Of a stretch of 53,181 bases of DNA, positions 8,997 through 16,030 are shown one piece after another. The DNA lies in the NCBI GenBank assembly GCA_900313675.1, contig OMSO01000015.1:1-53181 (forward strand), read 5' to 3'. Position numbers and translations under genes: made by a program. Under the pieces are notes generated by a model. That model searched no databases, was not told where the DNA came from, and was given only the letters and a program-made list of their open reading frames with translations. Source of the DNA: an uncultured Fibrobacter sp. (GTDB taxonomy: Bacteria > Fibrobacterota > Fibrobacteria > Fibrobacterales > Fibrobacteraceae). Numbering within the stretch: position 1 is the stretch's first letter; every line of letters begins with the position of its first letter.

Positions 8997-9785
8997 GTGG
9001 AAGAATTGAAAAACAAGTCTATCAAGGAAACATTCCGCTCTAAGCTGAAAACTCCCTGGGTGTGGATGGTGGTGGCTCTGACGGTAGGGCTCACAATCCT
9101 GTTTTCTCTTTCCCAGAAACCCCAGATGGTCCTTTATTCCCAGTACATCAAGTCCCTTTCGGACTTTCAGTTGCTGGATGCCAGGCTTTCAAAGGATATG
9201 GAACGAGCCCGTAGCGGTTACGGTCTGGACACCATGAGAATCTTGTCCGAGACCATGACCCTCAGGGAAATGGCGGTGTCCTTCGCCCGCCAGATGGACG
9301 AGCTGCAGGGGTTCGGTTTTGAGCGACCGAGTTCTGCCCTGGTAAGCCGTTTCGAACGGGAGGTCTTGGGCAAGGTATCTACGGCCCGGCGCTACCTGAC
9401 TGTCAGGACCCAGTGGCTGAGTTCCTGGCAGCAACTGTCCTATGCGGTAAACAGCCTGCCCGACAACCAGGAATACGTGGTCCGGGAACTTTTGGATTCT
9501 GCTCGCGCCGGGTTCCCGGTGGTGCGGCCCGAGGGACTTGGGCTTCCTGATAGTATTACGCACCAGCTGGACATGCTGCTGAACATCAACGTGGATCTTT
9601 CTCATGCCTGGGCCCGCATCGACAACGATGCCGCCATGCTGAACAGCGAGGAACTCATACAGTTTTTCCAGATGGAACGGCTAAACGAAATCGCCCTGAA
9701 CGCAAAGATTCCCCTGGTCTTTTATTTCTTGACCTTGGTGCTTCTTTTAGCTACATTTTTCTTCATGTTCCGTTCCAAGCAATAG
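8997..9785 (+). CDS. Membrane protein with periplasmic helical domain, unknown function
   Basis: A 262-residue protein that I do not recognise. It has one transmembrane segment near the N-terminus (VWMVVALTVGLTILFSL), a central hydrophilic region of about 190 residues that looks alpha-helical and probably periplasmic, and a second hydrophobic segment at the C-terminus (IPLVFYFLTLVLLLATFFFMF) ending in RSKQ. This arrangement resembles sensor-type periplasmic helical bundles, but no cytoplasmic signalling domain follows. The start is GTG 8997, with AAAGG about 13 bases upstream, so the start is uncertain. It is followed after six bases by another membrane protein gene, so the two are probably one operon. 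Confidence 0.6.
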   Translation: MEELKNKSIKETFRSKLKTPWVWMVVALTVGLTILFSLSQKPQMVLYSQYIKSLSDFQLLDARLSKDMERARSGYGLDTMRILSETMTLREMAVSFARQMDELQGFGFERPSSALVSRFEREVLGKVSTARRYLTVRTQWLSSWQQLSYAVNSLPDNQEYVVRELLDSARAGFPVVRPEGLGLPDSITHQLDMLLNINVDLSHAWARIDNDAAMLNSEELIQFFQMERLNEIALNAKIPLVFYFLTLVLLLATFFFMFRSKQ

Positions 9786-9791
9786 TTTTCG

Positions 9792-10304
9792 ATGCCCAGA
9801 TTTCGTTCAAGACGCTCTATCTATTTCAATTTTGCCTTGCTGTTCTTGTTGGCGGTGGTCTGGTGCGTGTCCTACGCAGGGCCTGTGTTGCAGAGCTTTT
9901 TCAAGGAAGAACACCTTTTTTATGGCCGGGTCTCCTATGCCGCTATCCCGAGCGTCTTTGGAGGCAGCAACGTTCCGTTTTTGGACAAGACTTTCTTTAG
10001 GATAAACGGTGACGACAGCGCAACCTTTGTCCTGTACGCGTCAGAAGAAATGCTGGATGAAATGTCGGATTGGTTCAGCTTTGCCGCTATCAACGTGGGA
10101 GATGTTCCCCTGGAAATTAGTGCCGTCAGGCTGTCCGACAACCGCTATATCGTCAAGTCCTTGGCCTCGACCTACGGTGAACTGGACTGGGAAACGGTGT
10201 CGGAATACCAGCTGGTCAACTCCCTGATAGCCCTTGGAATCATCGGGGTCTGTTCTGTTGGTTTCCTGATATTCTTTATCCTCGCCATAAGAAACAAACG
10301 ATGA
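9792..10304 (+). CDS. Bitopic or two-pass membrane protein, unknown function
   Basis: A 170-residue protein with an N-terminal hydrophobic segment (IYFNFALLFLLAVVWCVSYAG), a central extracytoplasmic region of about 110 residues (DDSATFVLYASEEMLDEMSDWF) and a C-terminal hydrophobic segment (SLIALGIIGVCSVGFLIFFILAI) ending RNKR. Its layout mirrors that of the upstream gene, six bases away. Its stop overlaps the start of the hydrolase gene downstream (ATGA), which suggests tight coupling of all three. The family is unknown to me. Confidence 0.6.
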   Translation: MPRFRSRRSIYFNFALLFLLAVVWCVSYAGPVLQSFFKEEHLFYGRVSYAAIPSVFGGSNVPFLDKTFFRINGDDSATFVLYASEEMLDEMSDWFSFAAINVGDVPLEISAVRLSDNRYIVKSLASTYGELDWETVSEYQLVNSLIALGIIGVCSVGFLIFFILAIRNKR

Positions 10305-11053
10305 AACCTCTTTGGGTGCTGTTGCTTGCCGTATCCCTGGCCCTTGGGGCTAGTCGGGATTCCTTGACGGTTTCGGTTCTGCCGACAAGGGCTACCGGCA
10401 CTGTTTTGCGAGTGCCTGTCGGAATCTGGTGGCCTGAATACGATTCAAAGGCCAAGGTGTCGTTTCCTGGACATGCGGCGAAAAAGGATGTGGTGGTCTG
10501 GTTCCACGGCGGCATGACCAGCGGCAACTGTCAAAAGGGCTTGGTGGCGGGGGAGGCCTTTTCGGGTATTTTCCCGGGTGTGGTGGTGTTGAGTGCTTCG
10601 GCCTGCAAGGAAAATCATTGGGCGACGGAGGTTATGGTTTCTGCGGTAGATGCGGCTCTGGATTCCGTTGCCAGGAGACGGAGAGGATTTGTAGAAGAAG
10701 TCTCCCTTGTGGGTGTCTCTGACGGAGCTATCGGGGTTCTGGTTTATTCCATGTACGGAAAACGCCGGGTGAAAAACCGGCTTTTGGTGAGTTCCTATGG
10801 CAAACTGTTGGGGGAGGCCCCCGCTGTTGCGGCGTCTCCTAAGATGAACTCTGGAAGGTGGCGCTTTTTGCAGGGCGGTGCCGACAGGCTTTATCCTCCG
10901 TCGGAGACAATCCCCTGGATTCAGGATTTTTGCAGGAATGTGGGGGCGGACTGCGACCTGAGGTATGACCCCTCTGGGGAGCACGACTGGAGCTATTGGC
11001 AAGGCCACCACCTGGATTGGATTCTTGAGGCGTTTTTGCGCAAAACCCCTTGA
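10301..11053 (+). CDS. Secreted alpha/beta-hydrolase-like protein
   Basis: A 250-residue exported protein with the signal peptide MKPLWVLLLAVSLALGAS. The alpha/beta-hydrolase traits are VVVWFHGGMTSGN (HGG oxyanion motif), LVGVSDGAIGVL (nucleophile elbow G-x-S-x-G with Ser in SDG) and GEHDWSYW near the C-terminus as a candidate catalytic His. The aspartate could be in the GGADRLYPP loop. These suggest a periplasmic or surface esterase or peptidase; the substrate is unknown. Esterases that trim plant-wall acetyl or feruloyl groups are common in Fibrobacter, but nothing here proves that role. The stop codon overlaps the -35 box of tRNA-Leu. Confidence 0.65.
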   Translation: MKPLWVLLLAVSLALGASRDSLTVSVLPTRATGTVLRVPVGIWWPEYDSKAKVSFPGHAAKKDVVVWFHGGMTSGNCQKGLVAGEAFSGIFPGVVVLSASACKENHWATEVMVSAVDAALDSVARRRRGFVEEVSLVGVSDGAIGVLVYSMYGKRRVKNRLLVSSYGKLLGEAPAVAASPKMNSGRWRFLQGGADRLYPPSETIPWIQDFCRNVGADCDLRYDPSGEHDWSYWQGHHLDWILEAFLRKTP

Positions 11054-11078
11054 CAAAAGGGACATTTTTTTCAAAATT
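11050..11078 (+). promoter_or_regulatory. Promoter of tRNA-Leu
   Basis: TTGACA (11050-11055), 17-base spacer, then AAAATT (11073-11078), 11 bases before the tRNA. The -35 is perfect and the -10 is weak. Confidence 0.55.
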
Positions 11079-11089
11079 TGGTGCACCAC

Positions 11090-11176
11090 GCGGATGTGGT
11101 GGAACTGGTAGACACGCTAGATTCAGGTTCTAGTGCTCGCGAGGGCATGAAGGTTCAAGTCCTCCTTTCATCCGCA
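11090..11176 (+). tRNA. tRNA-Leu, anticodon CAG
   Basis: The acceptor stem GCGGATG/CATCCGC is perfect, with discriminator A. The anticodon arm CTAGA-TTCAGGT-TCTAG puts CAG at 11124-11126. The variable arm (GCTCGCGAGGGC) is long, as expected for leucine, and the T arm contains GGTTCAAGTCC. CCA is not encoded. Confidence 0.95.
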
Positions 11177-11182
11177 CTGAAG

Positions 11183-11213
11183 GCCCGCTGACTTATGCCA
11201 GCGGGCTTTTCTG
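11183..11213 (+). terminator. Terminator of tRNA-Leu
   Basis: GCCCGCTG, loop ACTTATGC, CAGCGGGC, then TTTTCTG. A perfect 8-base-pair stem starting seven bases after the tRNA. Confidence 0.85.
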
Positions 11214-11244
11214 TTTTCTTCTTTCTGTTGATAACACCTGCATT

Positions 11245-11268
11245 GTCATGCCCGCGAAGGCGGGCATC
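11245..11268. repeat. Dispersed GTCAT palindrome, copy 2
   Basis: GTCATGCCCGCG-AA-GGCGGGCATC. Same family as 3728, with a compensating base change on both sides of the stem (C to G). Confidence 0.75.
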
Positions 11269-11289
11269 TACTGGCGAGGTCGGTGTGTG

Positions 11290-11313
11290 GATCCTCGCCT
11301 ACGCGAGGATGAC
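11290..11313. repeat. Dispersed GTCAT palindrome, copy 3 (inverted)
   Basis: Read on the minus strand this is GTCATCCTCGCG-TA-GGCGAGGATC, again with compensating changes. It lies 21 bases from copy 2 in opposite orientation. Confidence 0.75.
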
Positions 11314-11352
11314 GTTCCTTGAACCTCGAACCTGTTTCCTACATTTCAGCCC

Positions 11353-11919
11353 ATGATTCTAGACGAAATTCCCGAAACGGAACTGCCTGGCGAGCGGGTT
11401 GTTCTTCGGGTGCTACACGAACCTGATGCGGCAGGACTTTACCGCCTGATTGATGCTTCCCGCGAGCATCTCTCGCGGTTCCTGCCCTGGCCTCCTGATT
11501 GCAATTCCGTCGAAGACGTTATGGACCGTCTGGAAACCTGGGAGATGCAGGCCCAGATGGGTAACGGAGCCTGCTGGGGCATTTTTGAGAAAACCGCCGG
11601 CGGGGATAATCTTGCGGGCTGCATCTTTATCGGCTGGGTTCATCCAGAGCACCGCTCGGCCACTGTCAGTTACTGGCTTGGGCAGAACTTTACAGGTCGC
11701 GGCCTCGCGACGGAATCCCTGAACCTCCTGAGCAAGTTCTGCTTTGATACCCTGGGGCTTAACCGCCTGGAAATTACGGCTGCGGTCCAGAATTATGCCA
11801 GTATCGGGGTCGCTCGCCGCTGCGGTTTCAAGGAAGAGGGTGTCTCTAGGGACTTAGAATGCCTGCGCGGGAAATTCAACGACCATCTTCGCTTGTCGAA
11901 ACTTGCTTGTGATAACTAG
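11353..11919 (+). CDS. GNAT N-acetyltransferase, RimJ/RimL-like
   Basis: A 188-residue acetyltransferase that moves acetyl from acetyl-CoA to an amine, often a protein N-terminus or an antibiotic. Family traits are LPGERVVLRVLHEPDAAGLYRLID at the N-terminus, FLPWPPDCNSVEDVMDRLETW, the substrate block GCIFIGWVHPEHRSATVSYWLG, the acetyl-CoA loop GQNFTGRGLATESLNLL, and LNRLEITAAVQNYASIGVARRCGFKEEG, which is the typical RimJ/RimL end. The specific substrate cannot be told. It appears to be a single gene, with tRNA-Leu and repeats upstream and a degenerate tandem repeat directly after its stop. Confidence 0.85.
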   Translation: MILDEIPETELPGERVVLRVLHEPDAAGLYRLIDASREHLSRFLPWPPDCNSVEDVMDRLETWEMQAQMGNGACWGIFEKTAGGDNLAGCIFIGWVHPEHRSATVSYWLGQNFTGRGLATESLNLLSKFCFDTLGLNRLEITAAVQNYASIGVARRCGFKEEGVSRDLECLRGKFNDHLRLSKLACDN

Positions 11920-11952
11920 CCCCTAGATCCTAGTCTCTAATTCCTAATCTGG
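11920..11952. repeat. Degenerate short tandem repeat (CCTAGATC type)
   Basis: CCCCTAGATCCTAGTCTCTA followed by ATTCCTAATCT, a run of loosely repeated units of about seven to nine bases built on CCTA. A clearly related run is at 46790-46829. Confidence 0.5.
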
Positions 11953-12020
11953 TTACTTAGGTAAACGATATTTAACCATCGGATAGTGCCTTTGCCCCCC
12001 TAGACTTCTATTTTTAGGGT

Positions 12021-12869
12021 ATGGAAAATGGAGAAAGTGTAAAATTGACAGAGCCCGATGTGCTGCAATACACGAATTTTCGCGTGTATCTTCGGGACTA
12101 CTACGAATACAAGAAGAAGACCCAGCCGGCCTTCAGTTTGCGTTTTTTTGCCGAAAAAGCGGGACTTTCCAGTCACGCCCACCTGAAATTGACTATTGAC
12201 GGCAAGCGTAATATTACTAAGAGCACCGTCACTAAGCTTATCCACGGTCTTGGGCTTATTAAACAGCGTGCCACTTACTTCGAGAACCTGGTGTTCTTTA
12301 ACCAGGCCACCGACGACGAAGAAAAGAAGGTCTATTACGAGCAGCTGGTCAAGGCAAGCCCCCATTCCAAGCTTCACAAGATGGACCAGGCCCAGCTCCG
12401 TATCTTTAGGGAATGGCACCATTCCGTCATTCTGGAAATGGTGTCCCTGAAGGGGTTCCGCCCTATTCCCGACTGGGTTTCCAAGCGTCTCGATGGCAAG
12501 GTGACTCCTGCCCAGGTGCAGGAATCCTTCAACCTCCTTCTGGAACTTGGCCTCCTGGTCAAGACGGCCAACGGATTCCGCCAGCGGGACCCTATGATTA
12601 CTACCGACGACGAGGTTCAGGACCTGATGGTAAAGCAGTACCACCAGCAGATGCTTTCCCTGTCCAAGGATAAGTTGTCCGAACTGGCAAGCCAGGACAG
12701 GGACTTTTCGGCCCTCACTTTCAGCATAAGGCGCAAAGATTTCCCCAATTTGAAAAAACAAATCCAACTAATGCGCAAAGAACTACTAGATTTTTCAGCC
12801 GATGCTGGAGAAGGAGACGACGTAGTTCAGGTTAATATCCAGCTGTTCCCCCTAACACGAGGAATGTAA
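12021..12869 (+). CDS. TIGR02147 family protein (DUF4423-like), probable regulator
   Basis: A 282-residue protein of the TIGR02147 family, first noted as a paralogous group in F. succinogenes. Family landmarks are YTNFRVYLRDYYEYKK at the N-terminus, FSLRFFAEKAGLSSHAHLKLTIDGKRNIT (helix-turn-helix-like), FENLVFFNQATDDEEKKVYYEQL and the LKKQIQLMRKELLDFS end. No catalytic motif is visible; the N-terminal part looks able to bind DNA. Its stop and the start of the following lipoprotein gene share one base (TAATG), so the two products are translationally coupled and probably work together. The molecular role of the family is not established to my knowledge. The start at ATG 12021 has only AGGG close by. 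Confidence 0.8.
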   Translation: MENGESVKLTEPDVLQYTNFRVYLRDYYEYKKKTQPAFSLRFFAEKAGLSSHAHLKLTIDGKRNITKSTVTKLIHGLGLIKQRATYFENLVFFNQATDDEEKKVYYEQLVKASPHSKLHKMDQAQLRIFREWHHSVILEMVSLKGFRPIPDWVSKRLDGKVTPAQVQESFNLLLELGLLVKTANGFRQRDPMITTDDEVQDLMVKQYHQQMLSLSKDKLSELASQDRDFSALTFSIRRKDFPNLKKQIQLMRKELLDFSADAGEGDDVVQVNIQLFPLTRGM

Positions 12870-14140
12870 TGCGCTTTGCGGGGTTTAAATTTGGGGTTTT
12901 GATGGCTATGGCGGGTGTTGCCATGGCTTTTGTGGCTTGTTCCAGTGATGATAAGTCTGTGGCGGGTATCGAAATCGGGAACCCGTCCTTGGCCTTTACG
13001 GCAGATTTCTCTGTTGATTATTCCGAAATTTCCTCTAATTCTCTTGCTAAGGCGGCTGCCAAGGATGAACCTCTGCTGCTGGATTCCTTCGCCTTGGATT
13101 TCTTTGAGGTCCGCTCTTACTCCAGTTACTATGTGGCAGTAGACATCGATGTGGCAAAGGGCGTGCAGCTTTGGCCCGGTGAAGATCTTGCGGATTCTTC
13201 CCTGAAGGTTTCCTTTACTGACGCCGACCAGGTGGCAGAGCCTTTCAAGAATATACAATTGGAAGACAAGGGTTACTTGAAAGAGATGGGCGTTTCCTTT
13301 AGGCCGGCCAAAGGAATGTCCGACATCCGTGGAAGGTTGTTGATAAACGGCAACTATGTTCCCGTCCAGTATTCCCTCTCTTGGTTCAAACAGTTTGAGC
13401 TAAGGTATCACCATTCTCAGATAGAAAAGGTTTCGGACAGTGCTGCGAATTTGTCTGTAGTATTCTATCCTCGCTATTTTGTAGATGGAATAGATTTCTC
13501 TACGGTCGAGGTTGCTGAAGATGGTGTTGTTTATCTTGACGAGACACGCAATGCTTTAATATGGGCGAAGCTGAACCAACAGTTCATTTCCAGCTTCAGA
13601 CCACTTCGATATAGATTCACCACTGTCGATGGTAATGCTTCTGAGGATTATGTCCTGGACATCTGGGAAGGAATAATTGGTTCCTTGAGTGATAATACCA
13701 TTACGAATGGGGATTTTTCCAAGGATTTTTATGGTTGGATTGTCTTTGATCAGTTCAACGGAAAATCCGTTGCCTCTGTAGAAAAAGAAGGTAATGGCGA
13801 ACAGATTGCAAAAATCCAGGTGACTGAAGGTGGCAAGTATTCTTACAGTGTCCAGCTCATTCAAGAAAATGTGGCTCTCCTTGCCGGCAAAAAGTACAAG
13901 TGCGTGTTTACCATCTGGTCCGATGTAGAAGGGCAAATTACCGCCAGAATCGGTGCCTACGATGATTACGAGACCATCGGCTTCCAGAAACATGTAGACG
14001 TGGGAACTTCGGGCAAGTCTGTAGAAATCGAATTTGTCCCGAAGGAGAGCACCCCCTTCGCCCGCTTTGAACTGAACCTTGGCGGTGAAGAAAGGACCTT
14101 CTACATCAAGGCTGTAAAGATTTATCGCCTGCAAGAGTAA
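12869..14140 (+). CDS. Lipoprotein with C-terminal carbohydrate-binding-like domain
   Basis: A 423-residue lipoprotein: MRFAGFKFGVLMAMAGVAMAFVAC, lipobox Cys 24, then SSDD. Residues of about 30-265 form an unknown, beta-rich region. Residues of about 270-423 resemble CBM4/9-type jelly-roll modules: NTITNGDFSKDFYGWIVFDQ, then YSVQLIQENVALLAGKKYKCVFTIWSD, and RFELNLGGEERTFYIKAVKIYRL at the end. Such modules bind soluble or amorphous glycans, or act as structural domains. It is coupled by a one-base overlap to the TIGR02147 gene. That pairing suggests that the regulator controls, or is controlled by, this envelope protein. The jelly-roll call rests on pattern only. Confidence 0.7.
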   Translation: MRFAGFKFGVLMAMAGVAMAFVACSSDDKSVAGIEIGNPSLAFTADFSVDYSEISSNSLAKAAAKDEPLLLDSFALDFFEVRSYSSYYVAVDIDVAKGVQLWPGEDLADSSLKVSFTDADQVAEPFKNIQLEDKGYLKEMGVSFRPAKGMSDIRGRLLINGNYVPVQYSLSWFKQFELRYHHSQIEKVSDSAANLSVVFYPRYFVDGIDFSTVEVAEDGVVYLDETRNALIWAKLNQQFISSFRPLRYRFTTVDGNASEDYVLDIWEGIIGSLSDNTITNGDFSKDFYGWIVFDQFNGKSVASVEKEGNGEQIAKIQVTEGGKYSYSVQLIQENVALLAGKKYKCVFTIWSDVEGQITARIGAYDDYETIGFQKHVDVGTSGKSVEIEFVPKESTPFARFELNLGGEERTFYIKAVKIYRLQE

Positions 14141-14190
14141 GGGCTGATTGTAAAATTTCAAAAATCTGAAGATTTCTAGGCATATTTTCG

Positions 14191-14227
14191 GTGAAAAAAG
14201 CGTCTATACAAGTAGATGCTTTTTTTG
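14191..14227. terminator. Bidirectional terminator
   Basis: AAAAAAGCGTCTA, loop TACAAG, TAGATGCTTTTTTT. The stem has one mismatch and has A and T runs on both sides. It separates the lipoprotein gene from comF. Confidence 0.8.
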
Positions 14228-14238
14228 TGTGAGGAAAT

Positions 14239-14946
14239 ATGCTTGAATCTTGGTCCAATCTGTTTTTTGGAATGGAATGCCTTGGTTGCGGGTCTGCTTC
14301 GGAGAATCTTGACCCGTGGCTTTGCCCTGAATGTCGGAAAGCTCTTGTCGGGCTTTCTAAGGAGGTGCGGCGTCCTTCGGATGATGTAGTCTGCCTGTTT
14401 CCTATGGAGGAGCTGACTCGTCGTTTGATACACTTGTTGAAGTACCGTGGTATTCCCGGAATGGCCACCTACTTGGTAAAACATTCTTCTGTTATGCAGG
14501 GCCGCTATGAAAACCTGTTTCCGGAATTTGTGCGGCCGCTTTACTTTGTGCCGGTGCCACTCCATAGGGCACGTTTTCGTGAGCGCGGCTATAATCAGGC
14601 AGAAATGATTGCTCGTGCCTTGGCAACGCTGACAGGTGGCCAGGTGTGCCGCTGGTTAAAGCGCAAGACATTTAGGGTGTCCCAGACAAAACTCTCCCAA
14701 CAGGGACGGCAGCAAAATGTGGCAGGCGCCTTTGAACCGGCGCTTCCAAGAAAACTCCCTTCTTGTGGGACGGTAATCATTGTAGATGATGTTTATACTA
14801 CGGGCGCGACTACAGGAGCTTGCCTTGATGCCTTGGGTAAGGATTTTCCATTGGATACGAAGGTATGCACCCTGCTTTACGATATGCCGCTTAGCGCTAC
14901 GATGGACTATGTGGCTGACCGAAGGGCCTTTTGGAAGGTGGATTAG
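14239..14946 (+). CDS. comF: ComF family phosphoribosyltransferase-like protein
   Basis: ComF proteins act in DNA uptake during competence in some bacteria, but most members have no tested role. The 235 residues show the family order: an N-terminal zinc-binding region (CLGCGSAS..LCPECRKAL), the middle block HLLKYRGIPGMATYL, YFVPVPLHRARFRERGYNQAEMIARALA, and the PRPP-binding signature VIIVDDVYTTGATTGACLDAL. QTKLSQQGRQQNVAGAF is also typical. It stands alone after a strong terminator. Whether the host is competent cannot be judged from this window. Confidence 0.9.
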   Translation: MLESWSNLFFGMECLGCGSASENLDPWLCPECRKALVGLSKEVRRPSDDVVCLFPMEELTRRLIHLLKYRGIPGMATYLVKHSSVMQGRYENLFPEFVRPLYFVPVPLHRARFRERGYNQAEMIARALATLTGGQVCRWLKRKTFRVSQTKLSQQGRQQNVAGAFEPALPRKLPSCGTVIIVDDVYTTGATTGACLDALGKDFPLDTKVCTLLYDMPLSATMDYVADRRAFWKVD

Positions 14947-14947
14947 T

Positions 14948-14990
14948 GATGAGTCTTGAGTTGTGAGTAATGAGTTGTGAGAACTGATAA
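14948..14990. repeat. Degenerate tandem repeat (GAGTTGTGAGTAAT type)
   Basis: TGATGAGTCTTGAGTTGTGA followed by GTAATGAGTTGTGAGAACTG, a few loose copies of GAGTTGTGA. The reverse complement pattern (CTCACAACT) is repeated at 31405-31437. Confidence 0.5.
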
Positions 14991-15023
14991 CAAAAATCTA
15001 TTGTTTTAATGGAAATAATGCAT

Positions 15024-15052
15024 TTGACTTGATGAATTTTTGTGGGTATATT
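15024..15052 (+). promoter_or_regulatory. Promoter of the outer-membrane protein gene
   Basis: TTGACT (15024-15029), 17-base spacer, TATATT (15047-15052), about 43 bases before the ATG at 15096. AAAGGAGG follows at 15082-15089. Confidence 0.65.
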
Positions 15053-15095
15053 ACGGATGTAAACAAACGAGAATCTAATTCAAAGGAGGTTCATC

Positions 15096-15806
15096 ATGAA
15101 AAAGACATTCTTTACTGCTGCTATTCTCGCTGCCGCTACCGCTTTTGCCGCCGATGGTTCGACAAGCTCACCAACCGTTTCACCAAATCCGACAACGGAC
15201 AAGAGTTGGACACATTTCGTGGGTGCTGGTGTTACGGTTCCCGTCTCCAAGTACAATGTAGAGGGATCGGATTTCTCCCTGGTGAGTGCTGGGCTAAACC
15301 TCAGTTATATGGGAATCGGCAAGAGCGGCTTTGCGGTTCGTGCGGACTTGAGTTCTGGCGCTACGTTTACGGACGATGTCAAGTACAACGAAAAGGAAGA
15401 TGCCGATGTTGGCACCTACGTTGCGGGCGAAGTCGGGCTTGGCTACGGGTTCGTGAATACGCCGGACTGGACCGTTGCCGTCTTCGCGACAGTCGGTGTT
15501 GAAGGCTCCGTGTTTACGAGGGACACGGAAACCTACAAGCATCCGGACCTTGGAAAGGTGGACTGGACAAGATCTGTGACGCTGGGGGCCCTGACCCTTG
15601 GTGGCGACTTGGTTGTCCGTAAGGCTCTCGGCAATCATGTGGGCGTGTTCGCTTCCGTCGGTGGCCGTTGGGCACCTGTTGCAGTGTGGCTGCTTACTGA
15701 CGAATATGACAACGACGATGTCAATCGTAAGGATACCTTTAAGTCCGACAAGAGCGATGGTGGATTCACGGTAGTGCCTACTGTAGGAGCCATGTGGAAT
15801 TTTTAG
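15096..15806 (+). CDS. Probable outer-membrane beta-barrel protein
   Basis: A 236-residue exported protein. The start is fixed by AAAGGAGG six bases before ATG 15096. The signal peptide is MKKTFFTAAILAAATAFAA. The mature part alternates polar and hydrophobic residues in strands ending in aromatic residues (FVGAGVTVPVSKYNV, LGYGFVNTPDWTVAVFATVGVEG, VGVFASVGGRW) and ends with VVPTVGAMWNF, whose C-terminal Phe is typical of barrels inserted by BamA. The first mature residues DGSTSSPTVSP are encoded by a sequence (TTCGACAAGCTCA) that elsewhere occurs in intergenic repeats. The function is unknown; the size suggests an eight-strand barrel of the OmpW/OmpA type. Confidence 0.7.
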   Translation: MKKTFFTAAILAAATAFAADGSTSSPTVSPNPTTDKSWTHFVGAGVTVPVSKYNVEGSDFSLVSAGLNLSYMGIGKSGFAVRADLSSGATFTDDVKYNEKEDADVGTYVAGEVGLGYGFVNTPDWTVAVFATVGVEGSVFTRDTETYKHPDLGKVDWTRSVTLGALTLGGDLVVRKALGNHVGVFASVGGRWAPVAVWLLTDEYDNDDVNRKDTFKSDKSDGGFTVVPTVGAMWNF

Positions 15807-15857
15807 GGATCGTGAAGTTCTCGTTTACGACCTACTATGAAAAGGAGGTTGAAAAAG

Positions 15858-15884
15858 AAAAAACGCCCTCATGGGGCGTTTTTT
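15858..15884. terminator. Bidirectional terminator between barrel gene and tRNA-Ser
   Basis: AAAACGCCC, loop TCAT, GGGGCGTTTTTT. Perfect stem with A and T runs on both sides, so it can end the plus-strand barrel transcript and the minus-strand tRNA transcript. Confidence 0.88.
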
Positions 15885-15885
15885 A

Positions 15886-15966
15886 CGGAGGAAGAGGGAC
15901 TCGAACCCCCAAGCCTGACGGCGGCGGTTTTCAAGACCGCTGACTTACCAATTAGCCTATTCCTCC
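15886..15966 (-). tRNA. tRNA-Ser, anticodon UGA
   Basis: On the minus strand the acceptor GGAGGAA/TTCCTCC is perfect with discriminator G. The anticodon arm GCGGT-CTTGAAA-ACCGC gives anticodon TGA. The variable region (CGCCGTCAGGCTT) is longer than in class I tRNAs, as expected for serine. The T arm has GGTTCGAGTCC. CCA is not encoded. Confidence 0.9.
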
Positions 15967-15979
15967 AAAGGGCGGGTAA

Positions 15980-16008
15980 AGAATAAAAAACTACAGGGTC
16001 ACTGTCAA
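15980..16008 (-). promoter_or_regulatory. Promoter of tRNA-Ser
   Basis: On the minus strand: TTGACA (16008-16003), 17-base spacer, TATTCT (15985-15980), 13 bases before the tRNA. Confidence 0.8.
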
Positions 16009-16030
16009 CACTTTTTCTATCTTTGGCGCC

